Shown here in pieces: positions 8,955 to 18,818 of a DNA stretch of 64,000 bases (position 1 is its first letter; the number at the start of each line of letters is the position of its first letter). The notes under the pieces are model-generated. The model had not been told where the DNA came from and did not search any database. It saw only the letters and a program-made list of their open reading frames with translations. The stretch is from VYFG01 sp965203365. Lineage in GTDB: Bacteria; Pseudomonadota; Gammaproteobacteria; Arenicellales; Poriferihabitantaceae. The position numbers and the translations under genes are program-made. The DNA lies in assembly GCA_965203365.1 (NCBI GenBank), contig OZ241878.1, positions 2,976,001-3,040,000 on the forward strand. Reading direction: 5' to 3'.

Positions 8955-9392
8955 CTACAGTGGGATCTGGTGCGTCTGGGGTCGGATACCCAAGGCACAA
9001 TAGGTCCGGAAGCGTTCCCGCCCCGCGATCCGGTGGGCCTCGCTGTCGGCGATCAGGTCCGCCACCCGGCGACAGGACGACACCCCGTCCGGCACTGCCC
9101 GGGTCAGGGACACCAGCATCGGGTATCCCTCAGCCAAAGCCGGAGAGTCGCCCACCAGCACCGGGGACACCGCCGCTTCCGGGGCTCCGATCCGGGCATG
9201 GGGGACAAAGCCGGCCGGCGGGTATTGCCACAGCAGATCATCCAGCACCTCCGCTTCGCTGGGCGTATCGACCTGCATGAAGACCCGCCAACCCTGTCGC
9301 CAGGCCTTGGCGGCCAGACGACAGGCGACCTCCATCCGACGGGGGTCGTCAGCCTGATTCAGCACATAGAAATCCACCCGCTCGAGCACCAC
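8955..9392 (-). CDS. holC: DNA polymerase III subunit chi
   Basis: 145 residues with the chi-subunit pattern: RVDFYVLNQADDPRRMEVAC near the start, KAWRQGWRVFMQVDTPSEAE, LDDLLWQYPPAGFVPHA, and the C-terminal RFRTYCALGI. HolC links the clamp loader to single-stranded-DNA-binding protein in the replisome. The start is GTG. It sits between pepA (24 bases upstream) and valS, the classical gammaproteobacterial order, which supports the call more than the modest sequence conservation does. Confidence 0.92.
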   Translation of the reverse strand: MVLERVDFYVLNQADDPRRMEVACRLAAKAWRQGWRVFMQVDTPSEAEVLDDLLWQYPPAGFVPHARIGAPEAAVSPVLVGDSPALAEGYPMLVSLTRAVPDGVSSCRRVADLIADSEAHRIAGRERFRTYCALGIRPQTHQIPL

Positions 9393-9416
9393 GGCTTGGT
9401 CACCAGATCCGATGGT

Positions 9417-10910
9417 TCAACCCGCCCGGTTCAGCAGGAATTCGACCAGCAGGGGGACCGGACGACCGGTCGCCCCCTTCTCACCGCCGGTTTTCCAGGC
9501 TGTGCCGGCGATGTCCAGATGGGCCCAGTGATAGTCCTCGGCGAATTCCTGAAGAAAGCAGGCCGCCGTGACCGCTCCCGCTCCCTTGCCGCCGATATTG
9601 GCCAGATCGGCAAAAGAGCTTTTCAGCTGACGGGTATAGTCTTCCCAGACCGGCAGTCGCCAGGCCCGGTCGCCGCTGGCCTCGCCCGCCGCCAGCAGTT
9701 CGTCGGCCAGCCCGTCGTGATTGCTGAACAAACCGGAGGCATGACTGCCCAGGGCGATGATGCAGGCGCCTGTAAGAGTCGCAATGTCCACCACCGCCGC
9801 CGGCTGGTAACGGGCGATGTAGGTCAAAGCATCACAGAGGATCAGCCGCCCCTCGGCGTCGGTATTGAGAATCTCGATGGTCTTGCCGGCCATGCTGGTC
9901 ACCACGTCACCGGGCTTGTTGGCCGCCCCATCCGGCAGGTTCTCACTGCTAGGGACCACGCCGATGACATTCAGCGGCAGGGCCATTTCCGCGGCGGCCC
10001 GGAGCGCACCGAACACGCTCGCGCCCCCACACATGTCGAATTTCATTTCATCCATGCTGGCCGCGGGCTTGAGAGAGATGCCACCGGCATCAAAAGTCAA
10101 TCCCTTGCCCACCAAGACGATCGGTGGGTCATTTTTGTCCCCGCCCCGGTATTCCATGATGATCAGTTTCGCAGGTTCTCGACTGCCCCGGGAGACCGAC
10201 AGCAGCGCCCCCATATTGAGTGCTTCCATCTCCTCCTCGTTAAGCACCTGGGTCTGGATCGGCAGGGACGACTGCATCTGCATCGCCTGCTCGGCCAGAT
10301 AGGTGGGGGTGCAGCGGTTGCCGGGCCGATTGCCGAGCTCGCGGGCCAGGGCGACGCCGTGGGCGACGGCCGTCCCTTGCCGCACCCCTTCCTTGGCGGC
10401 CTTGAGGTTCGCCCGTTCCACGACCATGGCCACCCGTTTGAGCGAAAAATCGGAGTCGGGTGGTTTGCCGAAGGTAGCCCGGTATTGATAGCAGGCCGCA
10501 TCGACCGACTCTAGGACATGACGCACCGAGCGGGTGGTGCCCAGTTCCCCGGCCTGCGACTCGAACAGGGCGATGTCCAGGGCGGCCACCCGGGCCGCCT
10601 TCGCGGCCCCTGCCGCGGCTTGGGCCGCCTTGCGCAGTTCCGTCGCCCCGACCTGGCCGGGCTGCCCCAAGCCGACCAGCAGAACGCGCTGTGCCCGGAG
10701 GCCTGCCAGGTCGTAAACCATCAAGTGGGTGCCCGGTTTGCCGGAGATGTCGCCCTGGGAGACCAGACGGCTCAGTCGCCCGTCGCACTGGCGATCCAAC
10801 CCGGCGGCGTTATCCCCCAGCACGCCCTTCTTGTCGCCGGTGTAGACGGCCACCACCAGGCACCGCGAGGCCAAGGTGTCGAGCTTGGTGCTCTTGACAG
10901 AATAATCCAC
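9417..10910 (-). CDS. pepA: Leucyl aminopeptidase (cytosol aminopeptidase)
   Basis: 497-residue M17 metallopeptidase. The signature NTDAEGRLILCDAL and the metal/active-site blocks VGKGLTFDAGGISLK and FDMCGGASVFGAL are all present. PepA removes N-terminal residues from peptides and in enterobacteria also acts as a DNA-binding recombination and transcription factor; whether it does so here is unknown. The start was set at GTG 10910 because AGGAG lies five bases upstream; a longer frame exists but has no ribosome binding site. It is the first gene of pepA-holC-valS. The lptF/lptG pair often found divergent to pepA is not present. Confidence 0.95.
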   Translation of the reverse strand: MDYSVKSTKLDTLASRCLVVAVYTGDKKGVLGDNAAGLDRQCDGRLSRLVSQGDISGKPGTHLMVYDLAGLRAQRVLLVGLGQPGQVGATELRKAAQAAAGAAKAARVAALDIALFESQAGELGTTRSVRHVLESVDAACYQYRATFGKPPDSDFSLKRVAMVVERANLKAAKEGVRQGTAVAHGVALARELGNRPGNRCTPTYLAEQAMQMQSSLPIQTQVLNEEEMEALNMGALLSVSRGSREPAKLIIMEYRGGDKNDPPIVLVGKGLTFDAGGISLKPAASMDEMKFDMCGGASVFGALRAAAEMALPLNVIGVVPSSENLPDGAANKPGDVVTSMAGKTIEILNTDAEGRLILCDALTYIARYQPAAVVDIATLTGACIIALGSHASGLFSNHDGLADELLAAGEASGDRAWRLPVWEDYTRQLKSSFADLANIGGKGAGAVTAACFLQEFAEDYHWAHLDIAGTAWKTGGEKGATGRPVPLLVEFLLNRAG

Positions 10911-11166
10911 GTTAACTCCTGCTATTTTGTCAGAGTAATGAGACGAACGGATTCTCACCACCGGATTATAACGAGGTCAGGTCATTGAGGCGAATGGCAA
11001 AAGTCCTCTCGGATAGGTGGGATCAAATGGCGGTTTTTCCAGTGGTTCAGGGTCATCAGATCAGTAGGCCGTTGGCATGGCTCCCGAGCCGGACGACCCA
11101 AAACCCGCACTGTTCGCCCCGATCCCACGGTTTTTGGTCATTTCTTCATCGCCAATCGAAAAAAGG

Positions 11167-12120
11167 CCCCACTTCCACTCCGAAGTGCAACGCTCGCCCC
11201 GCTCCCGGCATGAGGGCATCCCCCGAAGAAAGGGAGCACGGCGGCGACCGGACCATTCAGCCCTCCCAGGGGCTGAATGGGGCTGATTTCGGTGATCAAT
11301 GGCATCCATCTCGACGCCAGGGAGTCTGACCGAGGCGATTTCACGACGCAAGGGTCGACTCGAGCCTCGAACACGGGCTTCTGGAAAGGGGGGGATGGGC
11401 GAGAAATGACCGCCTTCAGAGCGGGACAGCGACGCTGAAGACCTCTTCAGGGGTTCGATGCCCTAAGACCTTCCGGGGCCGGCGGTTGATCCGATCGGCC
11501 ACCGTCCGAACCTGGGCCGGTGTCACCTGACGGAAGTCCGTTCCCTTCGGGAAGTCCTGGCGCACCAAGCCGTTGGCCTGTTCGTTCAGGCCCCGCTCCC
11601 CGGAGTGGTAAGGAGTGGCAAAATCCAAGTCGGCCCCGAGGGCTTTGGCGATCTCTCGGTGCCCCGCGAACTCCTGGCCGTTGTCCGCCGTACCCACCTG
11701 CATCCGGTCTCGAATCAGCCCCATCCGCCGGACAATGGCCTCGGTCACGGCCGCCGCGGTCTGCCCGGCCACCCCGATCAGGACCCGATACTTCGAGGCC
11801 CGATCCCCCCACGAAATCCAGGTCCCCTGGGGCATCCCCCCGATGATCAGGTCGAGCTCCCAGTCCCCGAGATCCGGCCCTTGGCCTCCCCCATCCGCCG
11901 GGCGTTCGGCGATGTCCACCCGACCGGGAAGGTGACCGCGTCCCGCAGGTCGCCTGCCGCGCCCGTTCGGCTGCTTCCCCCGGCGACGAAGGCACCGGTA
12001 CCCGTCTCCCCCCGCCGGTCGGTCTGCCCGGATGGACTGATCGATCCATTCCCGGCCGGCCATCCCTTCCCCGGGTTGTTGAAACCGGCCCGCGATGGGT
12101 TCCGGGCTCCATCCGGCCTG
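11167..12120 (-). mobile_element. IS30-family remnant B (right part)
   Basis: A truncated copy of the 27165-28525 element in the opposite direction. It keeps the right terminal repeat (outer end 11167), the whole approximately 250-base 3' noncoding region, and a transposase reading frame from 12120 down to 11416 with the DDE blocks DWELDLIIGG, GTADNGQEFAG and ERGLNEQANGLVRQ. The first 95 or so residues and the left end are missing. Its transposase differs at many sites from the intact copy, so it is an older insertion. It lies between pepA and ETF-QO. Confidence 0.85.
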
Positions 12121-12126
12121 GGTCGG

Positions 12127-12232
12127 TCACTCTTCGCGGCAGGCGTGGCGGAGGTCGTCGGTGAAGGGGTCGATCAGGAGGAGGCCCCGGGCCTCTGCAT
12201 CCAGTGTGATCTCGGCGGTGTCGTAGATACTG
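12127..12232 (-). pseudogene. Short orphan coding fragment
   Basis: Between ETF-QO and IS30 remnant B, one minus-strand frame reads YDTAEITLDAEARGLLLIDP and then FTDDLRHACREE before a stop at 12127-12129. The composition and the LLLIDPF motif look like a real protein C-terminus, but there is no start or upstream coding sequence. It may be the tail of a gene destroyed when the IS30 copy arrived. The family is unknown. Confidence 0.25.
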
Positions 12233-12249
12233 TCTTATGGCGACGGTAT

Positions 12250-13902
12250 TTACATGCCCGTATAATTTGGTCCCCCGGCCCCTTCGGGAGTCACCCAAGT
12301 GATATTGCCCCCCGGATCCTTGATATCACAGGTCTTGCAGTGCACGCAGTTTTGTGCATGGATCTTCAGTTCCGGTTTACTGTCGGTGTGGATGAACTCA
12401 TAAACGCCAGCGGGGCAGAACCGTTCTTCGGGACCGCCATAGCGTCGGAAGTTGACCTGAACCGCCTGCTCCGGGTCGAGGTGCAAGTGGACCGGCTGAT
12501 CCTCCTCATGGTTGGTGCCCGAAAGGTAGACGGAAGAGGTCTTGTCGAAACTAATCACGCCATCTGGTTTGGGATAGGGGATCGGCTGGCATGCGCTGAT
12601 GGGGCGCAAGGCTTCGTGGTCGGGCTGTGGATCCTTAAGGGTGATCGGCAACTTCCCCCCGAACAGATTCTGTTCGACATAGTTCCAGGATCCGCCCAGC
12701 CAAGTGCCGAACTTATGGATGGCGGCGCCGAAATTCCGGGATCGGTGCAATTCCTCATGCAGCCAAGAGTCCCGGAATCGGACCGCATACTCTTCCAGGG
12801 TGGCTTGGCCCGCGAGGACATCGGCCACGGTTTCTGCGGCCAGGATGCCGGATTTCATGGCGGTATGAGACCCTTTGATCTTGGAGAAATTCAAGGTGCC
12901 GGCATCACATCCGATGAGCAGACCACCCGGCAGCACCATTTTTGGTAAGGCATTCAGGCCGCCTTTGGTAATCGCTCTTGCGCCATAGGCGATGCGTTCC
13001 CCTCCGTTCAGGTACCGGCTGATTTGGGGATGATGCTTGAAACGCTGCAATTCGGCAAAGGGGGAAACATGGGGGTTGCGGTACGACAGGTCCGTGATGA
13101 GGCCTAGGGACACCATATCCTGACCCAGGTGGTAGAGAAAGGAGCCGCCGGTTGAGCCCGACTCACTGAGGGGCCATCCCGCCCCATGCAAGACCAACCC
13201 GGGCTGGTGCTGGGACGGGTCGACCTTCCACAGTTCCTTGATGCCGATCGCATAATGTTGCGTGTCGCGGCCCTCATCAAGGGCGAAACGATGAATCAAT
13301 GGCTTGCCCAGATGACCGCGGCATCCTTCAGCAAACAGGGTGACCTTGGCATGCAGTTCCATGCCGGGTTCATAGCTCTCCTTGGGTTGCCCATCCTTGC
13401 CACGGCCCAACTCTCCGGTGGCGACCCCCTTGATCGTGCCATCGTCGTGGAACAGCACTTCGGAAGCCGGGAAGCCCGGGTAGATCTCCACCCCGAGAGA
13501 TTCCGCCTGGGCCCCTAGCCAGCGACACAAATCCCCTAGACTGATGATGTAGTTTCCCTGATTGCGCATGGGCTTGGGATGCATCCAGTGTGGAAGGGAG
13601 ATGGCTTGGGTGGCACTGCGGAACATCCAGAGTTGATCTTCGGATACGGGAGTGTTCAGGGGCGCATCGCGTTCCTGCCAGTCTGGAAAAAGTTCCTCCA
13701 GCGCACGGGGTTCAAAGACGGCCCCGGACAGAATGTGGGCCCCGACCTCGGAGCCTTTTTCCAATATGACCACATGGATTTCCTGTCCGCGTTCTTGCGC
13801 CAGTTGCCGGAGTCGACACCCGGCAGACAGTCCCGCCGGGCCAGCGCCGACGATGACGACATCGACTTCCATGGAGTCACGTTCACTGATTTCTTCTGAC
13901 AT
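12250..13902 (-). CDS. Electron-transfer flavoprotein-ubiquinone oxidoreductase
   Basis: 550-residue ETF-QO. It takes electrons from ETF (fed by acyl-CoA, dimethylglycine and sarcosine dehydrogenases) and reduces ubiquinone at the membrane. Visible parts are the N-terminal FAD dinucleotide fold (VDVVIVGAGPAGLSAGCRL), EKGSEVGAHILSGAVFEPRA, the conserved GCRGHLGKPL region, the GCDAGTLNFSKIKGSHTAMK loop, and the C-terminal 4Fe-4S motif CVHCKTCDIKDP with its final glycine-rich tail. Length matches the family. The start was taken at the ATG giving MSEEISERDS. It stands alone; no etfAB genes are visible in the window. Confidence 0.95.
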   Translation of the reverse strand: MSEEISERDSMEVDVVIVGAGPAGLSAGCRLRQLAQERGQEIHVVILEKGSEVGAHILSGAVFEPRALEELFPDWQERDAPLNTPVSEDQLWMFRSATQAISLPHWMHPKPMRNQGNYIISLGDLCRWLGAQAESLGVEIYPGFPASEVLFHDDGTIKGVATGELGRGKDGQPKESYEPGMELHAKVTLFAEGCRGHLGKPLIHRFALDEGRDTQHYAIGIKELWKVDPSQHQPGLVLHGAGWPLSESGSTGGSFLYHLGQDMVSLGLITDLSYRNPHVSPFAELQRFKHHPQISRYLNGGERIAYGARAITKGGLNALPKMVLPGGLLIGCDAGTLNFSKIKGSHTAMKSGILAAETVADVLAGQATLEEYAVRFRDSWLHEELHRSRNFGAAIHKFGTWLGGSWNYVEQNLFGGKLPITLKDPQPDHEALRPISACQPIPYPKPDGVISFDKTSSVYLSGTNHEEDQPVHLHLDPEQAVQVNFRRYGGPEERFCPAGVYEFIHTDSKPELKIHAQNCVHCKTCDIKDPGGNITWVTPEGAGGPNYTGM

Positions 13903-14793
13903 GGTATTCGTGGTGAATAGGTGCGTGGTAAATAGACGACTTGAATGGGGCGGCGACCTACATGCTCCATGTGGATACACCCGCACACCTTACAATCGGT
14001 GGAGGGATGGTACCATTGCCAGTTGATTCATGCGAGCGGGCGTGTTGAGAGTCTCGGGTGCAGGCGGTCATGGGTACCGACCCTGGAACGAAACCGGCCC
14101 CATGCCCGAGTGGGCACTGCCGGTCGGCGACGCGTCTTTTCGGAACCCGCGAAGCGCGGCTCGGTGGACAAGATGCCCCCATCTGGCGGCTGATCCGACG
14201 GGGACGCGACGGCTTCCGGTCCCGCTCATGCCACTTCGGCACGAGTCGGCGGCGCGATGCACGGCACGAACTGTTCGATGGCCGCGAAGACCGGTTTCGG
14301 GGGCTGGATTTCTACGACGACTGGAACTGGCCTACCCGACGTCCCTGACTGACCCCGCCACATTAGTCCGCTTTCGTAGACACGGGGACTCATCAACCGA
14401 AAACCGTGTCTGAATTCCGTGTGTTAAAATTGGCCAAGAGACCATGCTTGCGGTGAGTTCCGATTCAAGCCATTGGAAAACTATAGACCAACCCCGTATT
14501 CCAGTCGTCCTGTCCAATGACCGAGCCTTTGTGTCGCGCATTGGATACCCCCTTGACCGTCGTCGCTGGACTGATGATTGAATGCTTCATGTCCCGCACT
14601 CGGCCAACTCAACCAGCCATCAGTCCCGTTTCCATCGGCCCCCGATGTAGGAAATTTCACGACATTTGACACATGCAGTGCCCGCCTGACCATGGCAAAG
14701 ATATTTCCACCCGTTCGTGTCGGGACGAGTTTCCATCGGGGTCCGGATGATCGCCGAGGGTCCGAAACTCGCCCACAGGCACCCGATACTCGC
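13903..14793. other. Intergenic, no gene recognised
   Basis: About 890 bases between the divergent starts of ETF-QO and the aminotransferase. Open frames exist because of high GC, but none has recognisable motifs or codon use like the neighbours. Promoters of both flanking genes should lie here. Confidence 0.5.
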
Positions 14794-16083
14794 ATGACCA
14801 TGAAGGACAGCCCAGGGAAACAGGACGACGGTCCCTGCCCAGACCGACCCGTTCGGGAATGGCATGACCTCGTCATGACACCGAACTATGCTCCCATGGC
14901 GTTGATCCCGGATTATGGCAAGGGATCCTGGCTTTGGGATGTCCAGGGCAAATGTTATCTGGACCTCGCCGCGGGGATTGCGGTCAGCGCACTGGGTCAT
15001 GCGCCCCCGGCATTGATTGATGCCCTGACCGAGCAAGCCTCGCGCTATTGGCACGTGAGTAATTTGTTGACTCATCGGCCAGCGGTCGAATTGGCCCAAA
15101 AGCTGGTGACGTTGACCTTTGCCGAGCGGGTTTTCTTTGCCAATTCCGGGGCGGAGGCCAACGAGGCTGCCCTGAAACTCGCCCGACGTTATGCCATCGA
15201 ACGGCATGGGGAGGACAAGACCGAGATCATCTCCTTCCACCATTCGTTTCATGGCCGGACCTTCTTCACCGTTTGCGTCGGTGGACAGTCTCAATACTCC
15301 GCCGGTTTTGGTCCCCCACCCGGCGATATCACCCACCTTCCGTTCAATGACATTGGGGCTCTGGAAGGGGCTCTCGGTGAACGGACCTGTGCGGTGATTC
15401 TGGAACCGGTGCAAGGAGAGGGAGGGGTCAATCCAGCGAAACCGGAGTTTGTCCAGGCGGCACGGCGACTGTGTGATCGGTATCAGGCCCTCCTGATACT
15501 GGATGAGGTCCAGACGGGGGTGGGTCGATCCGGCACCCTGTACCTGTATCAGCAACTTGGGGTCACGCCGGATATTCTCACTTCGGCCAAGGGACTGGGC
15601 GGGGGGGTTCCCATAGGGGCCATGCTGACGCGGGCCGAGATTGCCGCTTCGTTCCAGGTCGGTACGCATGGCAGCACCTTCGGGGGAAATCCGATGGCCT
15701 GCGCCGTCGCTTCCCGGCTACTGGATATCGTCTCCTCCGAGTCGTTTCTGAAAGCGGTTCAAGAGAACGGCAACCTGCTACGGAACGAGCTGGCCGGTCT
15801 GCAGAGGACACACAATGCCTTTGCCGAGGTGCGGGGTGCTGGCTTGCTCCTGGGGGCGGAACTTCAGGGGGTCTGGAAGGGGCGGGCCAGGGAGGTACTG
15901 CGTCAGTGTACGAAAGAAGGGCTGCTGATCCTGATGGCCGGAGGGAACGTATTGCGCTTTGCGCCAGCGTTGAACATTCACCCGGATCAGATCCGGCAAG
16001 CCATTCGATTGCTGGGGCGAGCCTTGACCCAGGTGGCGGATGTCGATTCGGCCGCTCGTTCGATCAGGAACGCTTCCGGATAA
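14794..16083 (+). CDS. Acetylornithine/succinylornithine-type aminotransferase
   Basis: 429-residue class III PLP-dependent aminotransferase of the ArgD/AstC group, which exchanges an amino group between N-acyl-ornithine and 2-oxoglutarate. Signs are LWDVQGKCYLDLAAGIAVSA, LGHAPPALIDALTEQA, FFANSGAEANEAALKLARRY, FHHSFHGRTF, ILEPVQGEGGV, LILDEVQTGVGRSG and the Schiff-base lysine in LTSAKGLGGGVPIGAM. The start is uncertain. ATG 14794 gives about 27 residues before the conserved NYAPMALIPDYG block; ATG 14875 would start just before that block. It is not next to other arginine genes, so the exact substrate (ArgD, AstC or a 4-aminobutyrate-type) is open. Its 3' end overlaps the convergent dioxygenase by 20 bases. 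Confidence 0.85.
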   Translation: MTMKDSPGKQDDGPCPDRPVREWHDLVMTPNYAPMALIPDYGKGSWLWDVQGKCYLDLAAGIAVSALGHAPPALIDALTEQASRYWHVSNLLTHRPAVELAQKLVTLTFAERVFFANSGAEANEAALKLARRYAIERHGEDKTEIISFHHSFHGRTFFTVCVGGQSQYSAGFGPPPGDITHLPFNDIGALEGALGERTCAVILEPVQGEGGVNPAKPEFVQAARRLCDRYQALLILDEVQTGVGRSGTLYLYQQLGVTPDILTSAKGLGGGVPIGAMLTRAEIAASFQVGTHGSTFGGNPMACAVASRLLDIVSSESFLKAVQENGNLLRNELAGLQRTHNAFAEVRGAGLLLGAELQGVWKGRAREVLRQCTKEGLLILMAGGNVLRFAPALNIHPDQIRQAIRLLGRALTQVADVDSAARSIRNASG

Positions 16084-16963
16084 GGCTTTGTGACGGCGCG
16101 AAGCGGTTTCGGATCGACTGGTTGTCATAGATGGAATCGGCCCCGTCTGCCCTTGGCAGAGGCAGACGGGTCGGCAGTGCCTCCATGCGGGGGGTCAGCA
16201 CTGGGCAACCCCGAAGGATTTGCTGGTCGAATGTCTGCAGATCACAAGGGCCGAACAGCGGAAAAGCGTCGACGGCCGCATAACTGAACAGCAAAAAGGG
16301 ACGGGTGGTGTTGGCCGTGCAATTCCTTGAAGCGTGCAAGGTGCGGACATGGCGAATGGTCACCGAACCGGCCGGTCCGGTGAGATCCACGGCGCTGGGA
16401 AGCAGGGGTTTCAGCGCATCATCCGACACGGCACCGGCAAAGACTCCATGGAGGTGATGATCCCAGACCGGTCCCAGATGGCTCCCCGGTATCACCCGCA
16501 AGGGGCCACTTTCCGGGGTACAGTCATGAATCATGATTCCCACTGCCAGCAGGTCATCATTGGTGTGAGGATAGAAGGCCCAGTCCTGATGCCAGTGGAT
16601 TTGGGCCTCGGCCTCGGGATGCTTGAAATTCAGCTTGGAGTGATCGAAGCGTACCGTCCCGTTCAGAAGTTGGGCGACCCGTTCCACGATCCCATCACTG
16701 TTGGCGAGGGCTTGGAACACAGGATCTCGCCGGTGTGGATCTTTCAGGCGTCGGATGCGTGGATTTTTCGCCGTATGGCTCGGATCCAGATCGAAGATGG
16801 CGTTACTTTGTGCCACCTTCCGGGAGATGTCCACGAATCGTCGGATGACGGATCGAACCTGCTGGAGCGTGGATTCGGAAACGACATTCTCCAGGATCAG
16901 ATAGCCCTGTTCTCGGTACCGGGAAATCTGCCGAGGGGTCAATGTCATGCTGTCTACCGCCAT
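16064..16963 (-). CDS. Phytanoyl-CoA dioxygenase family protein
   Basis: 299-residue Fe(II)/2-oxoglutarate-dependent oxygenase of the PhyH superfamily. The iron site is visible as H125-x-D127 in HWHQDWAFYPHTNDD, with the distal His/Arg region near residues 205-220 (IRHVRTLHASRN, then TTRPFLLFSY). The N-terminal REQGYLILENVVS and the block GPLRVIPGSHLGP are family typical. The start is ATG 16963; ATG 16948 is an alternative. Such enzymes hydroxylate small molecules or CoA esters, and the substrate here is unknown. It lies 52 bases downstream of the HNH endonuclease on the same strand. Confidence 0.85.
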   Translation of the reverse strand: MAVDSMTLTPRQISRYREQGYLILENVVSESTLQQVRSVIRRFVDISRKVAQSNAIFDLDPSHTAKNPRIRRLKDPHRRDPVFQALANSDGIVERVAQLLNGTVRFDHSKLNFKHPEAEAQIHWHQDWAFYPHTNDDLLAVGIMIHDCTPESGPLRVIPGSHLGPVWDHHLHGVFAGAVSDDALKPLLPSAVDLTGPAGSVTIRHVRTLHASRNCTANTTRPFLLFSYAAVDAFPLFGPCDLQTFDQQILRGCPVLTPRMEALPTRLPLPRADGADSIYDNQSIRNRFAPSQSLIRKRS

Positions 16964-17015
16964 AGGGTGTGACGGGAAGCCCATTTCCGGGCAACGAGCC
17001 ACCGTAGTTTGCTCC

Positions 17016-17897
17016 TCAACGTCGACGAAAAACCTCTTGATGATGCCAATCGATGAATGCCGGATCCGGCACATCGTCCATCTTGTGCGGCAAGATAATG
17101 GTTTTCGAGTGAAATCTCCCGAGCATATCGTGGGACCCCTTCCCGGCGACAAGATCCGATACCATGATCTGATAGTCGTTGGATAACGTAAAGGCTCCCC
17201 AGTCGAACAAGCGGTGATGAAGGGCACAAAGAGCCAGCGCATTGGATACCCAGTCTGGCCCTTGTTTGCAGTGCCACCGGATATGGGCCGCCTCCAGGGC
17301 AATGGGCTTATCGCTCATGTCGCTTATGCGAATCGCGAAATCGCAGACGACACATTGATGGCCATAAGCGGTCAATACTGCATCCGAGAAGTGACGGTCT
17401 CGGGCTTTTCGTCGGACATATTCGAACTCAGAGTTGAGACCGACTGCCTGCAAGACCTCTTCATGCAGTGTCGGCGGGAAATGAGCGTCGAGCAGCAACC
17501 CGGCGATGTGAACGGCCCATGACGGGTGAGTCCGCAGAGTAGCGTTAATGTCTTCCAAAAATCCCCCATGGGCATTTTCTTCACGCAGCGAGGTGACCTT
17601 GGCATCCCCACTGTCCGTCACGGCAATCCGGTCACACGGCGTCACTTCCCAGACCACATCCGATTGAAGTCGCCAAAACGGGTGTTCGGGATGTATTCTC
17701 GTCCGGGGGAGACCAAATCGCTTGAGCAACGGTGTCAGCACCTGACTCACCTCCGAATAGGGAGCCATCCGCGGTTCTCCCCGCAGGCACCGCCCAATCG
17801 CCCACAAGACCAGCAATGGCTTGTGGGGGGCACGTTGGCCGCCCGCCCGCCAAACGTTCAGTCGTCTGAACCGGCGAACCAGATCGTCCCGGTTCAT
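17016..17897 (-). CDS. McrA-like HNH endonuclease, phosphorothioated-DNA-binding type
   Basis: 293 residues. The N-terminal half (RRFRRLNVWRAGGQRAPHKP, then LLVLWAIGRCLRGEPR, then HPFWRLQSDVVWEV) matches the sulfur-binding domain of type IV enzymes that read phosphorothioate-modified DNA (ScoMcrA/SprMcrA type). The C-terminal half is an HNH nuclease with CVVC, EAAHIRWH and LCALHHRLFDWGAF. By family knowledge it would cut incoming DNA carrying DndA-E sulfur modification. No dnd modification gene is in the window, which is consistent with a type IV role. The start is ATG 17897. Confidence 0.8.
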   Translation of the reverse strand: MNRDDLVRRFRRLNVWRAGGQRAPHKPLLVLWAIGRCLRGEPRMAPYSEVSQVLTPLLKRFGLPRTRIHPEHPFWRLQSDVVWEVTPCDRIAVTDSGDAKVTSLREENAHGGFLEDINATLRTHPSWAVHIAGLLLDAHFPPTLHEEVLQAVGLNSEFEYVRRKARDRHFSDAVLTAYGHQCVVCDFAIRISDMSDKPIALEAAHIRWHCKQGPDWVSNALALCALHHRLFDWGAFTLSNDYQIMVSDLVAGKGSHDMLGRFHSKTIILPHKMDDVPDPAFIDWHHQEVFRRR

Positions 17898-18076
17898 GCG
17901 ATTGCCTCGTGAATCCACGGGAGAGGGACCATCATTCCAGGCGCAGCGTTGGGCATTGGAAGCGTTGATACGCCAACGGTTGCCCCGCCATCTGCCGGTC
18001 CGCTTCGACGGGGAGGCTGGTTGCGGTCCATGGTGAACCCTGCTGACCCTTTCATGGCTCTTCCGGCCGGCACGAT

Positions 18077-18433
18077 TTACCAGAAGAGACCTGATGGGGC
18101 TAATCGCAGCACATCATACATCCGGTCGTCAATACACGCTTCAAATCGAAACCCATCCGACAACACAACGACATCTGGACGGTATGCATAGGCATATCGA
18201 TATTCGCTACAGGTGATGGCCTTCGTGTGGTCGACAATCAATACACGGCCATATCTGCAGCCTTCGAAGCCTTCCTGTTCCTGGTCATTGTCGTCGAGAT
18301 AACCGGTGATGGTTCCGGCATAAAGGATTTCCCAGCCGACATAATCGGCCAGATCCACTTCACATCCTGCCGTGGCAGATACCGCAAACCCCGTTGATAA
18401 GATCGAAATGAGCAAGGCGGTGGGATAATTCAT
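18077..18433 (-). CDS. Small secreted protein, unknown function
   Basis: 118 residues starting with a Sec-type signal peptide (MNYPTALLISILSTGFAVSA, cleavage probably after TAG or ATA). The mature part is acidic with four or five cysteines that could form disulfides (CEVDL, EGCRYGR, TCSEY, EACIDD), as expected in the periplasm or outside. No domain is recognised. It is alone on the minus strand, flanked by noncoding DNA. Confidence 0.6.
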   Translation of the reverse strand: MNYPTALLISILSTGFAVSATAGCEVDLADYVGWEILYAGTITGYLDDNDQEQEGFEGCRYGRVLIVDHTKAITCSEYRYAYAYRPDVVVLSDGFRFEACIDDRMYDVLRLAPSGLFW

Positions 18434-18818
18434 TGTCGAAGCCGACTGTGAACGCACAGTTAGGAGTATATGGTGCTATTGCAGAAACTTCACCTGTTTT
18501 ACAGCTCACTTCGGGGGCTATCTGGGTTTTGCCACCCAGCGATCCATGGACCGATCCGGAGACCCTCCCAGGAAAGGACGGGCACCTCAATCTCCCACGC
18601 AGACCGTCGAGGCTGGCAGAAAAAATACATTTGTCACTGGCAAACCGGTCGACAACTGGCGTAAGCTATCGTAGCAGGTGAAGAGTCGTCATCCCCCGCC
18701 CCCTCTCGTTGATTCGAAGGGGGAATCGTCCGGCTTGGGGTGACCACTTTGTTGTGGGTCAGGCGGCCACTTTGGCGTTGACCGGTTGGCCATTTCCCTT
18801 GAATTCGCAGGCGATCCG
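18434..18818. other. Intergenic upstream of the four-gene operon
   Basis: 385 bases between the divergent secreted-protein gene and the hydroxy-acid oxidase gene. No convincing coding frame was seen. It should contain the promoter of the 18819-23210 operon, but no clear -35/-10 pair stood out. Confidence 0.4.

Noticed and set aside
7996..9003. 335-codon plus-strand open frame opposite valS
   Set aside because: Antisense shadow of valS with low-complexity, histidine- and glycine-rich translation.
8970..10514. 514-codon plus-strand open frame opposite pepA
   Set aside because: It is the complement of a well-conserved gene in GC-rich DNA and its translation has no family motif.
11605..12948. 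447-codon plus-strand open frame spanning IS30 remnant B and ETF-QO
   Set aside because: It crosses the junction of two genes on the other strand and has no motifs of its own.
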